Shown in pieces: positions 25,676 through 34,172 of a stretch of 64,000 nucleotides of DNA. The notes under the pieces are model-generated. The model saw nothing but the letters and a program-made list of their open reading frames with translations, was not told the origin of the DNA and searched no databases. The stretch covers positions 3,906,001 through 3,970,000 of the forward strand of contig NZ_CP172056.1 in NCBI RefSeq assembly GCF_049860565.1. The letters are read 5' to 3'. The DNA is from Desulfitobacterium_A nosdiversum. GTDB lineage: Bacteria; Bacillota; Desulfitobacteriia; Desulfitobacteriales; Desulfitobacteriaceae. Position 1 is the stretch's first letter; each line of letters begins with the position of its first letter. Position numbers and translations under genes: made by a program.

Positions 25676-27886
25676 ATGAATAAAATCTCACGTTTTAACC
25701 AACCACAGGAAGAAAAATTATATAAAATTCTCCGGGATGGTTATTCAGTCTGGGTATTATATCTCGACATTGTTAAATTTCACGAAGTTGAGTTCCGGCG
25801 GGGTTATGCAACCTGTAATCGGATTCTGGACGAATTGGAAAAAAGCATTGATCATCTTCTTCGGCAGCACGCTCATCTCTTTAAAATAACCCTTCTTGAA
25901 TGCAGGGGGGGAGATGACTTTGCTATTTATTTTGTTCCGCTTAATCATACGCATTTTGATTTTAAGAGTTTTATCCATCCATGGCTTTCTTCACTATTAA
26001 CAAAAATTAATAATAAAATACATGAGTTCGTATCAGAAGATCTGCGTCTCCGCTCCGGATTCGTAGAATGTAAAGCTCAAGCAGCAAGGAGTGCAGATTA
26101 TTTGCTTTATAATGCCGTCAAGGAAGCTTTCCGTCTTAATAAATCTGAGCCTGACCCCTACTATGATCAGCGCAAGGAAGAGATTCATCAATTACTCATT
26201 AATCCCAACGAACATTTAACTTCAGCCTACCAGCCTATTCTCGACGTGAAACGTGGAGAAATTTTTGGCTTTGAAGCCCTAGCCCGTATGAAAACTCCCA
26301 CTCATTTTTCTAACATTGCTGAGCTTTTTCCGTTTGCCGAAAAGATCGGGGAACTCTATCCGATTGAAACCTTATGCAGGCGAAGCGCTATTCGTCACTC
26401 ATCTAATGTACTAGCCCCCCGGGAAATCTTATTTCTTAACGTTGATCCGCAAGTTCTTTCCGATCCGGATTTTGCTTCGGGTCAAACGCGTAAACTTCTT
26501 GCCAAAAAAAATTTAAAACCTTCTGACGTCGTTCTTGAAATTACTGAACGCAGTGCTATTCAAGATTTCGCCACGTTTCGTGAGGCTTTGGAACACTATC
26601 GAAACCAAGGCTATTACATTGCCCTCGATGATGTAGGAGCAGGATATTCTTCATTACAATCAATAGCTGAACTCCATCCCGATTTTTTAAAAATTGATCG
26701 TTCGCTGATCGAATCCATTCATACCGATCCTACAAAATGGGCCCTGCTCGAGACATTTATTACCTTTTCCCATCGAATCGGGTGCCGAATTCTCGCCGAA
26801 GGTGTAGAAAGAGAAGAAGAAATGCGTACTGTCGTTCAATTAGGTGTAGATTATGTCCAAGGCTACTTTGTCGCCCGTCCAGCCTTTGATCGCCCGGAAA
26901 TCAATCCGATAAGTCTTGAAATAGTTAAAAACCATCCCCACGTCAAAATCAATGAGGCCAATACCATTCTTTCTCTAGTCGAACCCCTTCCCCTTTTTTC
27001 CTTTGAATCCTCGGTTCGTATCGTTGATGAATATTTTAGAGCTCATCCTAATATTTGGTTAATCGGGGTCAGTGAACACCAACGTATTGTTGGCGTTATT
27101 CATCGCGATAAATTTTATTCCTCATTGGGAACCCGTTACGGAGTCAGCCTCTACATGGAACGACCCGTTACAATGCTAATGGATAACAATCCACTAATTA
27201 TTGAAGATAATACTCCCATCGAGGTTGCTTCAAGTCTTGCTATGTCACGTTCTGATGCTAAACTTTACGATGGCCTCGTTGTCATTCACCAGCAGCAGCC
27301 GATCGGAATGGTTAAAGTTGCCTCTCTTATAAAGGCTATGGCGGAAACTCAAATCAAAATAGCACAAGGAGCAAATCCACTTACAGGCTTACCTGGAAAT
27401 ATCGCTATTGAACAAGAAATCCAAAAACGAGTGAATAACAAAGGCTCTTTTACCCTCATCTACGCAGATCTTAATCAATTCAAACATTACAATGATTCTT
27501 TTGGATTCCAGAAAGGAGATATGGTTATCAAAATTCTGGGGAAAATATTGCTCAAAGCCGCCTCCGCTTTCCCGGAGCAAACCTTTGTCGGTCATATCGG
27601 CGGAGACGATTTTGTATTCATAACCCAAAGCCCGGACCTTAAAAAAATTTGTCAGAAAATCATTTCCGAGTTCGAATTAAAAACGGAGAAAATGATTGGG
27701 GCAAGTCACCTTAGTGTAGCTTTAGCCGTTTTAGTTATATCTGCTGAGCAATACTTTAGTTCAGCTGAAATTACTGAACACGTGGCTCATCTTAAAAAAG
27801 AAACAAAATTGATTAAGGGAAATGCATATCTTATCGAAACATTAAATCACAGCCATCAAAATGCTGAGAAAGGACTAGAACAATGA
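25676..27886 (+). CDS. Cyclic-di-GMP enzyme with GGDEF-EAL-CBS-GGDEF order
   Basis: This soluble protein of 736 residues has an N-terminal GGDEF-like domain with GGDDF at about 78-82, but an unusual flanking sequence, probably regulatory. The EAL domain holds all catalytic residues: FEALAR, FLNVDP, EITERS, ALDDVGAG, LKIDRS, AEGVE and VQGYF, so a working c-di-GMP phosphodiesterase is expected. A CBS pair follows, and a C-terminal GGDEF domain has the NPLTGLPGN start and IGGDDFVF. I chose ATG at 25676 after AAAGGGG. The last 4 bp overlap the chemoreceptor start. Confidence 0.92.
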   Translation: MNKISRFNQPQEEKLYKILRDGYSVWVLYLDIVKFHEVEFRRGYATCNRILDELEKSIDHLLRQHAHLFKITLLECRGGDDFAIYFVPLNHTHFDFKSFIHPWLSSLLTKINNKIHEFVSEDLRLRSGFVECKAQAARSADYLLYNAVKEAFRLNKSEPDPYYDQRKEEIHQLLINPNEHLTSAYQPILDVKRGEIFGFEALARMKTPTHFSNIAELFPFAEKIGELYPIETLCRRSAIRHSSNVLAPREILFLNVDPQVLSDPDFASGQTRKLLAKKNLKPSDVVLEITERSAIQDFATFREALEHYRNQGYYIALDDVGAGYSSLQSIAELHPDFLKIDRSLIESIHTDPTKWALLETFITFSHRIGCRILAEGVEREEEMRTVVQLGVDYVQGYFVARPAFDRPEINPISLEIVKNHPHVKINEANTILSLVEPLPLFSFESSVRIVDEYFRAHPNIWLIGVSEHQRIVGVIHRDKFYSSLGTRYGVSLYMERPVTMLMDNNPLIIEDNTPIEVASSLAMSRSDAKLYDGLVVIHQQQPIGMVKVASLIKAMAETQIKIAQGANPLTGLPGNIAIEQEIQKRVNNKGSFTLIYADLNQFKHYNDSFGFQKGDMVIKILGKILLKAASAFPEQTFVGHIGGDDFVFITQSPDLKKICQKIISEFELKTEKMIGASHLSVALAVLVISAEQYFSSAEITEHVAHLKKETKLIKGNAYLIETLNHSHQNAEKGLEQ

Positions 27887-29769
27887 TTGGTTTTCGCCAT
27901 TGGAAAACAGCCTATAAAATCATCTCACTCGTCATGCTTATGATCCTGTTCATGGCAGGGTTAAGCTTTACTGGATACACCTATTATCTTCAGGCAAAAC
28001 AGGCTATGAATTTAATCTACTCGAATTCCACCCTTTCCATTAAACTCCTGGGTGATGCCGAAAGCAGTGCAAAAACCTCCGAGCTCTATCTGACTCAGGC
28101 TTTTCTCCCTTCAACGGATGTAAATAAACAACACCAGCTCCTGACACAGGCCAATATCGTTGCAGCCTTAGGCGAAGAAGCTCTTGCAAAATATAAAGCA
28201 ATAACTTTGCAGCCTTTCGAAGTTCAGCGACTGGCACGTTTAGAAGAACTCCTAAGTCAAATTAAGGCTGAACGGCAGAAAGTCCTTGCTCAGATAGATA
28301 CCGGAGATAAAGCTCAGATCTATGAAGATTATCAAAAGAATACCTACCAAAACAATCAAGAGATCAGTACTCTTTATACGGAGCTTTTGGAATTTAGCGG
28401 TCAAGAAGCAGCAGCCACCTTAGAACGAGATAACCTGAATTTTGCACGTGCCGAAAAAATCCTTTTTGGGCTGCCTCTTACTGCGGGATTTGTTGCTTTA
28501 CTTGCAGGGTTATGGTTATCTCGCTTAATCTCTAAGCCCCTAAAAACCATTCTAAAATCGGTTGAAGAAATTGCTGAAGGCAATTTAGATATTAAGCCAA
28601 TTACCGGACAAGCTCGAGATGAAGCAGGAAGACTGGCTGACGGAGTAAACAAAATGTTAGAAAACCTTCAATTTCTCGTAAGCCAAGTTGTTCAATCCTC
28701 ACAGCGCGTTGCGACTTCCTCAAATCACCTATTCTACGTAACTCAACAAACATCGGAAACCTCGGATCAAATGGCTGCCTCCATTGATCATGTTGCCACA
28801 GGGACGGCCAAACAATCCTCTTCTCTAAATAATACATTAAGTGGAATTGAAGAAATTTCAGCAACGGTTCAATCGATTGCCCAGCACAGTTCAAGTATCT
28901 CCAAACTTGTGGAAACAACAGAAAATACGGCTAAATTAGGACAATCCTCTGTTGGACAAGCCGTCAATCAAATGTCCCAAATTGGGCAAGGCACAAAACT
29001 TGTCGAAAACGCAATTCAAGAATTATCATTAAGTTCAAATCAAATTTCAGATATTACTGAAGTCATTTCTGGAATTGCAAGTCAAACGAATCTGCTCGCG
29101 CTCAATGCCGCTATTGAATCCGCTCGGGCAGGTGAACATGGTCGAGGTTTTTCAGTGGTTGCGGCAGAAGTCCGTAAGCTTGCGGAACAAACTGAAAATG
29201 CAACTCGTGAAATTGTTTCTCTTATTCAAGAAAATGAAAATAACTTACAAAATGCGATCAAAGCAATGAATGATGAATCCATCCTCGTTGATGAGGGAAT
29301 TAAAATTGTTAACCATGCCGGAGAAGGCTTTGACTCTATCACTGGACTCATTCAAGAAGTGGTCAATGAAATTCAAGAAATCACTCAGTCAATCTACAAT
29401 ATTTCGAACTCTAGCCAGAGTGTCACGATGTCAGTTCGGGATGTAGAGGAATTCAGTCGAGATACAGCTGCACAAGCACAAACCGTCTACGCTGGAATCG
29501 AAGAACAAAGCGCAGCGCTGGAAGATTTAAAATCAGCCAGCCTTAGTCTTTCAGACTTGGCTCAGAACCTTCAACAGGAAATGAGCCGTTTCCGTCTTGC
29601 CTCCAAAGACACCTTCGAAACAAAGGAATCATTGGAAGCAGAGCAATCCTCGGAAACTGAAGGATTTTTGGAAAGCATGCCCCCCTTTGATCAAAGCGAG
29701 TTTACTCTAGACTTGCCTGAAGAAGAAATAAATCAGAAAGAAAATAAAGCGTTTGAAGTTGCAAAGTAA
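27883..29769 (+). CDS. Methyl-accepting chemotaxis protein
   Basis: The 628-residue transducer has a first membrane helix at about 12-35 and an extracytoplasmic helical four-helix-bundle-like sensor at about 36-185. A second membrane helix (LPLTAGFVALLAGLWLSRLI) is followed by HAMP and a long signalling coiled coil. The hairpin tip SQTNLLALNAAIESARAGEHGRGFSVVAAEVR is conserved. An acidic Glu-rich tail ends the protein, with no NWETF-type receptor tail. It starts inside the stop of the c-di-GMP gene (ATGA), so the two are translated together. Confidence 0.95.
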   Translation: MIGFRHWKTAYKIISLVMLMILFMAGLSFTGYTYYLQAKQAMNLIYSNSTLSIKLLGDAESSAKTSELYLTQAFLPSTDVNKQHQLLTQANIVAALGEEALAKYKAITLQPFEVQRLARLEELLSQIKAERQKVLAQIDTGDKAQIYEDYQKNTYQNNQEISTLYTELLEFSGQEAAATLERDNLNFARAEKILFGLPLTAGFVALLAGLWLSRLISKPLKTILKSVEEIAEGNLDIKPITGQARDEAGRLADGVNKMLENLQFLVSQVVQSSQRVATSSNHLFYVTQQTSETSDQMAASIDHVATGTAKQSSSLNNTLSGIEEISATVQSIAQHSSSISKLVETTENTAKLGQSSVGQAVNQMSQIGQGTKLVENAIQELSLSSNQISDITEVISGIASQTNLLALNAAIESARAGEHGRGFSVVAAEVRKLAEQTENATREIVSLIQENENNLQNAIKAMNDESILVDEGIKIVNHAGEGFDSITGLIQEVVNEIQEITQSIYNISNSSQSVTMSVRDVEEFSRDTAAQAQTVYAGIEEQSAALEDLKSASLSLSDLAQNLQQEMSRFRLASKDTFETKESLEAEQSSETEGFLESMPPFDQSEFTLDLPEEEINQKENKAFEVAK

Positions 29770-29802
29770 ACATTTCAATAATGCCAAAGGCTTATTCTTA
29801 TT

Positions 29803-29848
29803 AAAGAAGCGAATCTCTTATATTTTAAGAATTTCGCTTCTTTTGACT
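29803..29848 (+). terminator. Terminator after the chemoreceptor gene
   Basis: AAAGAAGCGAA (29803-29813) pairs with TTTCGCTTCTTTT (29832-29844), followed by GACTTTTGTTTTTTG. It is likely bidirectional. Confidence 0.85.
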
Positions 29849-29979
29849 TTTGTTTTTTGTCTTTTTAACTTTTGCCCCGTGATCTGTTTAGAAATGTGTA
29901 CTTCCCCTATCCAGTTAAAATAATTTAATGTATTTCCTCCCCATATTTTATTGATGATCCGTTCCTCTTTAAGCGTCAC
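29818..29979 (-). CDS. Possible small basic protein after the PAP2 gene
   Basis: A frame of 53 codons starts with GTG at 29979, 7 nt after a perfect AAGGAGG, and ends inside the terminator loop. The product is very Lys/Arg rich in its second half (KLKRQKTKVKRSE), with an aromatic stretch LNYFNWIGEVHI before it. It lies 30 bp after the PAP2 gene on the same strand. The ribosome binding site is good, but the low-complexity composition and terminator overlap keep confidence low. Confidence 0.4.
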   Translation of the reverse strand: MTLKEERIINKIWGGNTLNYFNWIGEVHISKQITGQKLKRQKTKVKRSEILKI

Positions 29980-30009
29980 TGAGTTTCCTCCTTACTTTCA
30001 TTAAGTGGA

Positions 30010-30528
30010 TTATCCTATGAAAAATGCTGCTGTAACTATCCCTATTCCCGCCCCAATTGTAATGTCAGAGGGGTAATGCATCCCAAGGTATACTCGAGAT
30101 AAAGCAACAATTAAAGCAATACTGTAAAAGATAAGTAAATAAGAAGGAACTGCCGCTGAAAGCACTGTTGCCATACAAAATGCTGCTGTGGAATGTCCCG
30201 AAGGAAAAGAAGCATCTTTATAAAGCTTTAAACCTGTGAATACCCCATTTAGGACTTCATAGGGACGACGGCGTCGGACAAACCTTTTTAAAAGCTGCAC
30301 AATCAGATGGCTTATACTAAGACTTAAAGCCAGATTTATGCCAACTTGATGCCAAAACATCGATTTACTCAGCAATAAGGAAAGAGCGCATAAAACACTT
30401 GAGAGCGCCCCTCCTATTTGTGTGAATTTAGGTAAAATCCAATCAGCAAAAGAGGATCGAACCGCTTGGTTAATCCAATAAAATATATTAATATCTCCGC
30501 CTTGTAATATCTCTGCAATTCTATCCAT
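30010..30528 (-). CDS. PAP2-family membrane phosphatase
   Basis: The 172-residue membrane protein has the PAP2 blocks KRFVRRRRPYE, SFPSGHSTAAF and SRVYLGMHYPSDITIG, with five to six helices. Related enzymes act on undecaprenyl diphosphate, phosphatidic acid or phosphatidylglycerol phosphate. It differs from the other PAP2 protein in the window (5105-5692) by its classical PSGHS rather than PSDHT motif. The substrate is unknown. Confidence 0.88.
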   Translation of the reverse strand: MDRIAEILQGGDINIFYWINQAVRSSFADWILPKFTQIGGALSSVLCALSLLLSKSMFWHQVGINLALSLSISHLIVQLLKRFVRRRRPYEVLNGVFTGLKLYKDASFPSGHSTAAFCMATVLSAAVPSYLLIFYSIALIVALSRVYLGMHYPSDITIGAGIGIVTAAFFIG

Positions 30529-30568
30529 TGAAAATTCTCCTCAAATGTTTTAAATACTTTTGATACTT

Positions 30569-31042
30569 CTACTTTGATAGCCTATTAGCAACACTTGAAG
30601 CCATATATGAATCCGGTTTTATTACACTTTCAAAGCCGCAGGATTTAACCCAGCCTGTCAAATCATCTACGAATTGAGAACTCGGGCCATTATAACCTGC
30701 ATCGATATGAACACTGATTTGCCTTGGAATCTCCGCCTGATCAAATAATTGCTTTAACCTAAATGCGTAGTTTAAACTTAAATTAGTTTCGTAAAAGAGC
30801 TTTTGTTTCATATTATTTATCTTCGGGACTCGCTTGATTTCTGCGAAAAAGATCCCCCCACGGCCCACATTATTAACGATTTTATGTATTCCAATCGTCA
30901 CAGGGATTTTTGTATAACTGAAATTCTGGCTGTCTGTTCCAATTGCAATTTTAAACTCAGCATCAGGGTCTTGAGATGTATACATCTTAATTAACTGACA
31001 CATCTCCTCGAAGGAAACTTCACCGTGTGTGATACTATACAT
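30569..31042 (-). CDS. YkuK-like protein (DUF458, RNase H-like fold)
   Basis: A 157-residue protein matching the DUF458 family of Firmicutes. It has FKIAIGTDSQNF near residue 31 with an RNase H-like first acidic residue, VTIGIHKIVNN, then VHIDAGYNGPSSQFVDDLTGWVKSCGF. Its role is unproven; some members are linked to sporulation or stress. The ATG has GAAAGGAG 7 nt upstream. It lies 40 bp ahead of the PAP2 gene and is probably co-transcribed. Confidence 0.85.
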   Translation of the reverse strand: MYSITHGEVSFEEMCQLIKMYTSQDPDAEFKIAIGTDSQNFSYTKIPVTIGIHKIVNNVGRGGIFFAEIKRVPKINNMKQKLFYETNLSLNYAFRLKQLFDQAEIPRQISVHIDAGYNGPSSQFVDDLTGWVKSCGFESVIKPDSYMASSVANRLSK

Positions 31043-31138
31043 CGCAATGCTCCTTTCGTATAATTTTATTTTAAATAATCTTTGTAAATACTTAACCTGC
31101 TTAAAGTAAAGTTTTTGAAAAAGTTTGCTAAGATAACG

Positions 31139-31178
31139 TAAAAAGAGATCCAGTTCATTTGAACCGGACCTTTTTCAA
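31139..31178 (-). terminator. Terminator after the LiaF-like gene
   Basis: AAAAGAGATCCAGTTCA pairs with TGAACCGGACCTTTTT, and T-rich runs occur on the minus side. Confidence 0.8.
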
Positions 31179-31201
31179 ACTTAACATTCGTTATTAAATG
31201 C

Positions 31202-32155
31202 TTAATACGTTACGTCTTTAGTTTTCTGTCTCTCCAAATCGATCTTGCCTGCGGCAACAGATATCGCCATATCTACCTTTGTCTTCGCTGTATCATAGTT
31301 AGAGCTTACCCATTCTTTATCGTTTAAAACCAATCCGTCTCCTGCAAAATTGGTACTGCTTGTGAAGCCGCTAAGTTTGATTTTAACACCCACTTGTTCA
31401 GGAACAACTAATTTAATTTTTGAAGCACCCGCATTAATTTCGGCCTGTGTCGGCCCCCCCGTATCCCCAAGATCCAGCTCCAGCTGGCTCGCGCCGCAAT
31501 TAATATCCAGATTGTTCACGCGCAGTTCACTTAAATTCATAACACCATTAAAGGCACCTGCATTGATTTGCATTTTCCCATAATCCACCTGAGGATTTAA
31601 CGTAAGGTCCATTTTACTTGTCCCTAACCCCATTTTTCTCTCTGAATTGAATTGGATATTTACGGTATTCCCATTTTTGGTGTGGGAAATTTGAGGTGCC
31701 GGATCATTAGCAGAAGCAAAATTGGCCTTCCAATCGTACTTCCCATAAAAGAGTTTATTAGGGTCGGAAATAGGGCCGGATGTATTAAGCCGTAAATCCG
31801 TCCCTCCTAAATTTAGCGTTAGATTTGCCTTTTTAGTCCCCTCCTCCATTGGAACAAGAAAATCTCCTCCCCCGCTCGAATTTCCATTAAACGGTCCAAT
31901 ATACCTGTTTCGGTCTACTCCAGGCAAAAATGAATATCCTACAAGAACGATTAAAAAAACAAGCATCACAGTACTAAACGGAATGCGTCTACTAAAGAGG
32001 AGGGCGATCCCTCCCAGGATAAAGATGAGCGGCCAGAGATCAACGACATTTGCCCAGAAACCCCAGGGCAAAACTCCATACGAATTAAGGAAAAAAACTA
32101 TTCCCAGGACAATAAACAGAAATCCTCTGCTTAACGAATCGGCCGTACGGCGCAT
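31202..32155 (-). CDS. LiaF-like envelope-stress protein (membrane anchor plus adhesin-like beta domain)
   Basis: This 317-residue protein has an N-terminal LiaF-type membrane module: FLFIVLGIVFFLNSYGVLPWGFW, WPLIFILGGIALLF and VMLVFLIVLVGYSF (three to four helices). A long beta-rich domain follows with repeated NxG-type turns (INAGAFNGVMNLSEL, INCGASQLELDLGD, INAGASKIKLVVP), typical of the DUF2154/DUF4097-type beta-helix. LiaF-like proteins sense or restrain cell-envelope stress. I chose ATG at 32155, not the preceding TTG, because of GGAGGG 9-10 nt upstream. The pspC-like gene lies just upstream. Confidence 0.85.
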   Translation of the reverse strand: MRRTADSLSRGFLFIVLGIVFFLNSYGVLPWGFWANVVDLWPLIFILGGIALLFSRRIPFSTVMLVFLIVLVGYSFLPGVDRNRYIGPFNGNSSGGGDFLVPMEEGTKKANLTLNLGGTDLRLNTSGPISDPNKLFYGKYDWKANFASANDPAPQISHTKNGNTVNIQFNSERKMGLGTSKMDLTLNPQVDYGKMQINAGAFNGVMNLSELRVNNLDINCGASQLELDLGDTGGPTQAEINAGASKIKLVVPEQVGVKIKLSGFTSSTNFAGDGLVLNDKEWVSSNYDTAKTKVDMAISVAAGKIDLERQKTKDVTY

Positions 32156-32158
32156 CAA

Positions 32159-32608
32159 TTAATCCCTCCTCCAAATGATCCCAATACCGATCAGAATCAA
32201 AATGATCGGCCACATCTTGCCCCAGTCAAAAAAGTACGGCGCAATGCGTTCCAATAGGAAAAGAATTCCCAAAACGATCAAGGCAATCCCTACATACCTT
32301 TTTCGCCGTCCATGGTTAACAGATCTTAACTCCTCAGCAAATCCTTGAGCGCTGGTTGAAAGATCTTCAACACTTGAACGGATTTCCTCGCCAATATTAT
32401 GCGGATGATCAGCTCTTTGGTGAGCCGGATTTATGGGAATGACCACCCAAGCAAGGAGATACGCAAGCAGCCCCATTCCTCCCATAAAGATCGTGACTAA
32501 CACGATCAGCCGAATTAACGTTGCATCAAAATCAAAGAACTCGGCCAGGCCCCCGCAGACACCTCCTAACTTTTTATCTACTCCAGAGCGATACAATCTG
32601 TCCGTCAT
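32159..32608 (-). CDS. PspC-domain membrane protein
   Basis: A 149-residue protein with an N-terminal PspC domain (KKLGGVCGGLAEFFDFDATLIRLIVLV, then YLLAWVVIPINP). A charged linker follows, and then a second hydrophobic pair like the LiaF/DUF5668 anchor (GIALIVLGILFLLERIAPYFFDWGKMWPIILILIGIGII, described here in parts: helices near 105-122 and 132-148). It is the first gene of a two-gene envelope-stress unit with the LiaF-like protein. Confidence 0.9.
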   Translation of the reverse strand: MTDRLYRSGVDKKLGGVCGGLAEFFDFDATLIRLIVLVTIFMGGMGLLAYLLAWVVIPINPAHQRADHPHNIGEEIRSSVEDLSTSAQGFAEELRSVNHGRRKRYVGIALIVLGILFLLERIAPYFFDWGKMWPIILILIGIGIIWRRD

Positions 32609-32746
32609 ATTTCTTTCCTCCTGGTAATTTATATTTCGCCTTAAATTGTATTTACACTCTTAATACGAAAGAGAATCTAAAAAGTTTCGGAGGGAATTAA
32701 AAATTTTTAACGAAATAAATAGTTAAAGAAAAAATGATTTGGTCGT

Positions 32747-32923
32747 GTAGCTTCGCGCACAGCCGCTCACTCACTGCTTCAGGGCGTGCATACTTGCTTC
32801 CGTGGGAGCTCTGCCAAACCCTTCTGCTTTCTGCATGTGAACCACTGGCGCCGCTGCCCCACACAAGCATCGTACGCTTTAGCGCCCCTTCGCAAAATCG
32901 TTCACGTCTGTACGCGAAGCTAC
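32747..32923. repeat. GC-rich imperfect inverted-repeat element, about 177 bp
   Basis: The ends GTAGCTTCGCGCACAG (32747-32762) and CTGTACGCGAAGCTAC (32908-32923) are inverted copies with one mismatch. Partial complementarity continues inwards, for example AGGGCG with CGCCCC and CGTGGG with CCCCACAC, suggesting a rod-like fold. It is clearly richer in G and C than its AT-rich flanks and has no credible gene. It lies between the pspC and sbcD promoters. A MITE/REP-like element or a structured RNA are both possible; no second copy was seen in this window. Confidence 0.55.
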
Positions 32924-33017
32924 GCTTATGGGTCTTTATCTTTATTTTAGAAGTTCTTTCACTATTTACGTTTACATTATGCGAAAACTTATTATTTCGT
33001 TATAAGGGGGGTATACC

Positions 33018-34172
33018 TTGCGATTTTTACATACTTCGGATTGGCATCTTGGCCGGATTTTTCATGGGGTTCATCTTACGGAAGATCAAGCTTATTTGCT
33101 TGATCAATTTCTTGCGTTAGTGCGGGACAGCAAGCCTCAGGCTATTGTCATAGCTGGAGATGTTTATGATCGGGCTGTTCCGCCGACTGAGGCGGTGGAG
33201 CTTTTAAATGAAGTACTCTCCCGGCTGATTCTGGACTACCGAATTCCTGTCATTGTGATCGCAGGTAATCATGACAGCCCGGAACGCCTGGGGTTTGGCA
33301 ATAAACTTCTTGCCCGGCAAGGCTTGCATGTATTTGGACCGCTTACGGGAAAAGCCAGTAATGTTATCCTCGAGGATGAATATGGTCCTGTTTACTTTGT
33401 TCCACTGACCTATGCGGAACCCTCAGTCGTTAGAGAACGGCTTCAAGAACCGGAAGCTTTAGACCATGAGCACGCTTTAAATATTATGGTCCGACATGCT
33501 TTACAGCAAATTCCTGAAGCTCAGCGCAAAGTTGCTATTGCCCATGCTTTTATCAGCGGAGGTTCTGTAAGTGAGTCTGAGCGTCCTCTTTCAGTCGGCG
33601 GCAGCGGCGCGGTCAGTGCAGAGATCTTTAAGCCCTTTAATTACACCGCTTTAGGACATCTGCATAATTCTCAAAAAGTAGGAAGTGACGTTATCCGTTA
33701 CCCTGGCTCCCTTTTCAAATATTCCTTTTCTGAGGCCAATCAGATCAAAGGAATCAATCTTGTGGAACTGAATTCGCAGGGACAAGCCCACATTGAGAGC
33801 ATTGCCATGTCTCCTCGTCGGGATGTTCGAATCCTTGAAGGTTATTTTAGACAAATTCTCGAAGGAGCAGATTCTTTTGGAAATCGAGACGATTATCTGC
33901 AAATTGTTCTTAAAGATACCGACCCAATCCTTGATCCAATCGGTCAGCTTCGGGCTGTTTTTCCGAATGTTCTAGCCCTTGAACGTCCTTACATAACGAA
34001 TGCCAGTAATCTGTTAGGACTTGATGCCGATCACCGCAAATTGACGGAGAAAGAACTCTTTGCCTCTTTCTTTGAACAAATGACAGGACAGGCACTCAAC
34101 ACAGACCAAGAGAATGAACTCGTCAAGGTTCTGGATGAGGTTTTCCGTGATGCACGGGAGGTGTCAGCATGA
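33018..34172 (+). CDS. sbcD: DNA double-strand-break nuclease subunit SbcD (Mre11-like)
   Basis: The 384-residue protein has the calcineurin-type phosphoesterase motifs: HTSDWHLGR at the N-terminus, VIAGDVYDRA, IAGNHDSPERL and FNYTALGHLHNSQ, which supply the two-Mn site. With SbcC it opens hairpins and trims protein-blocked DNA ends. It starts with TTG, with AAGGGGGG upstream. The stop overlaps the sbcC ATG by 4 bp. Confidence 0.96.
   Translation: MRFLHTSDWHLGRIFHGVHLTEDQAYLLDQFLALVRDSKPQAIVIAGDVYDRAVPPTEAVELLNEVLSRLILDYRIPVIVIAGNHDSPERLGFGNKLLARQGLHVFGPLTGKASNVILEDEYGPVYFVPLTYAEPSVVRERLQEPEALDHEHALNIMVRHALQQIPEAQRKVAIAHAFISGGSVSESERPLSVGGSGAVSAEIFKPFNYTALGHLHNSQKVGSDVIRYPGSLFKYSFSEANQIKGINLVELNSQGQAHIESIAMSPRRDVRILEGYFRQILEGADSFGNRDDYLQIVLKDTDPILDPIGQLRAVFPNVLALERPYITNASNLLGLDADHRKLTEKELFASFFEQMTGQALNTDQENELVKVLDEVFRDAREVSA

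Noticed and set aside
32747..32923. 6S RNA
   Set aside because: Length and rod-like fold are suggestive, but I see no typical central bubble flanks and no promoter or terminator tied to it, so it stays an unassigned inverted repeat.
32734..33120. Plus-strand reading frame before sbcD
   Set aside because: It crosses the inverted-repeat element and enters sbcD out of frame; it has no ribosome binding site and no family resemblance.
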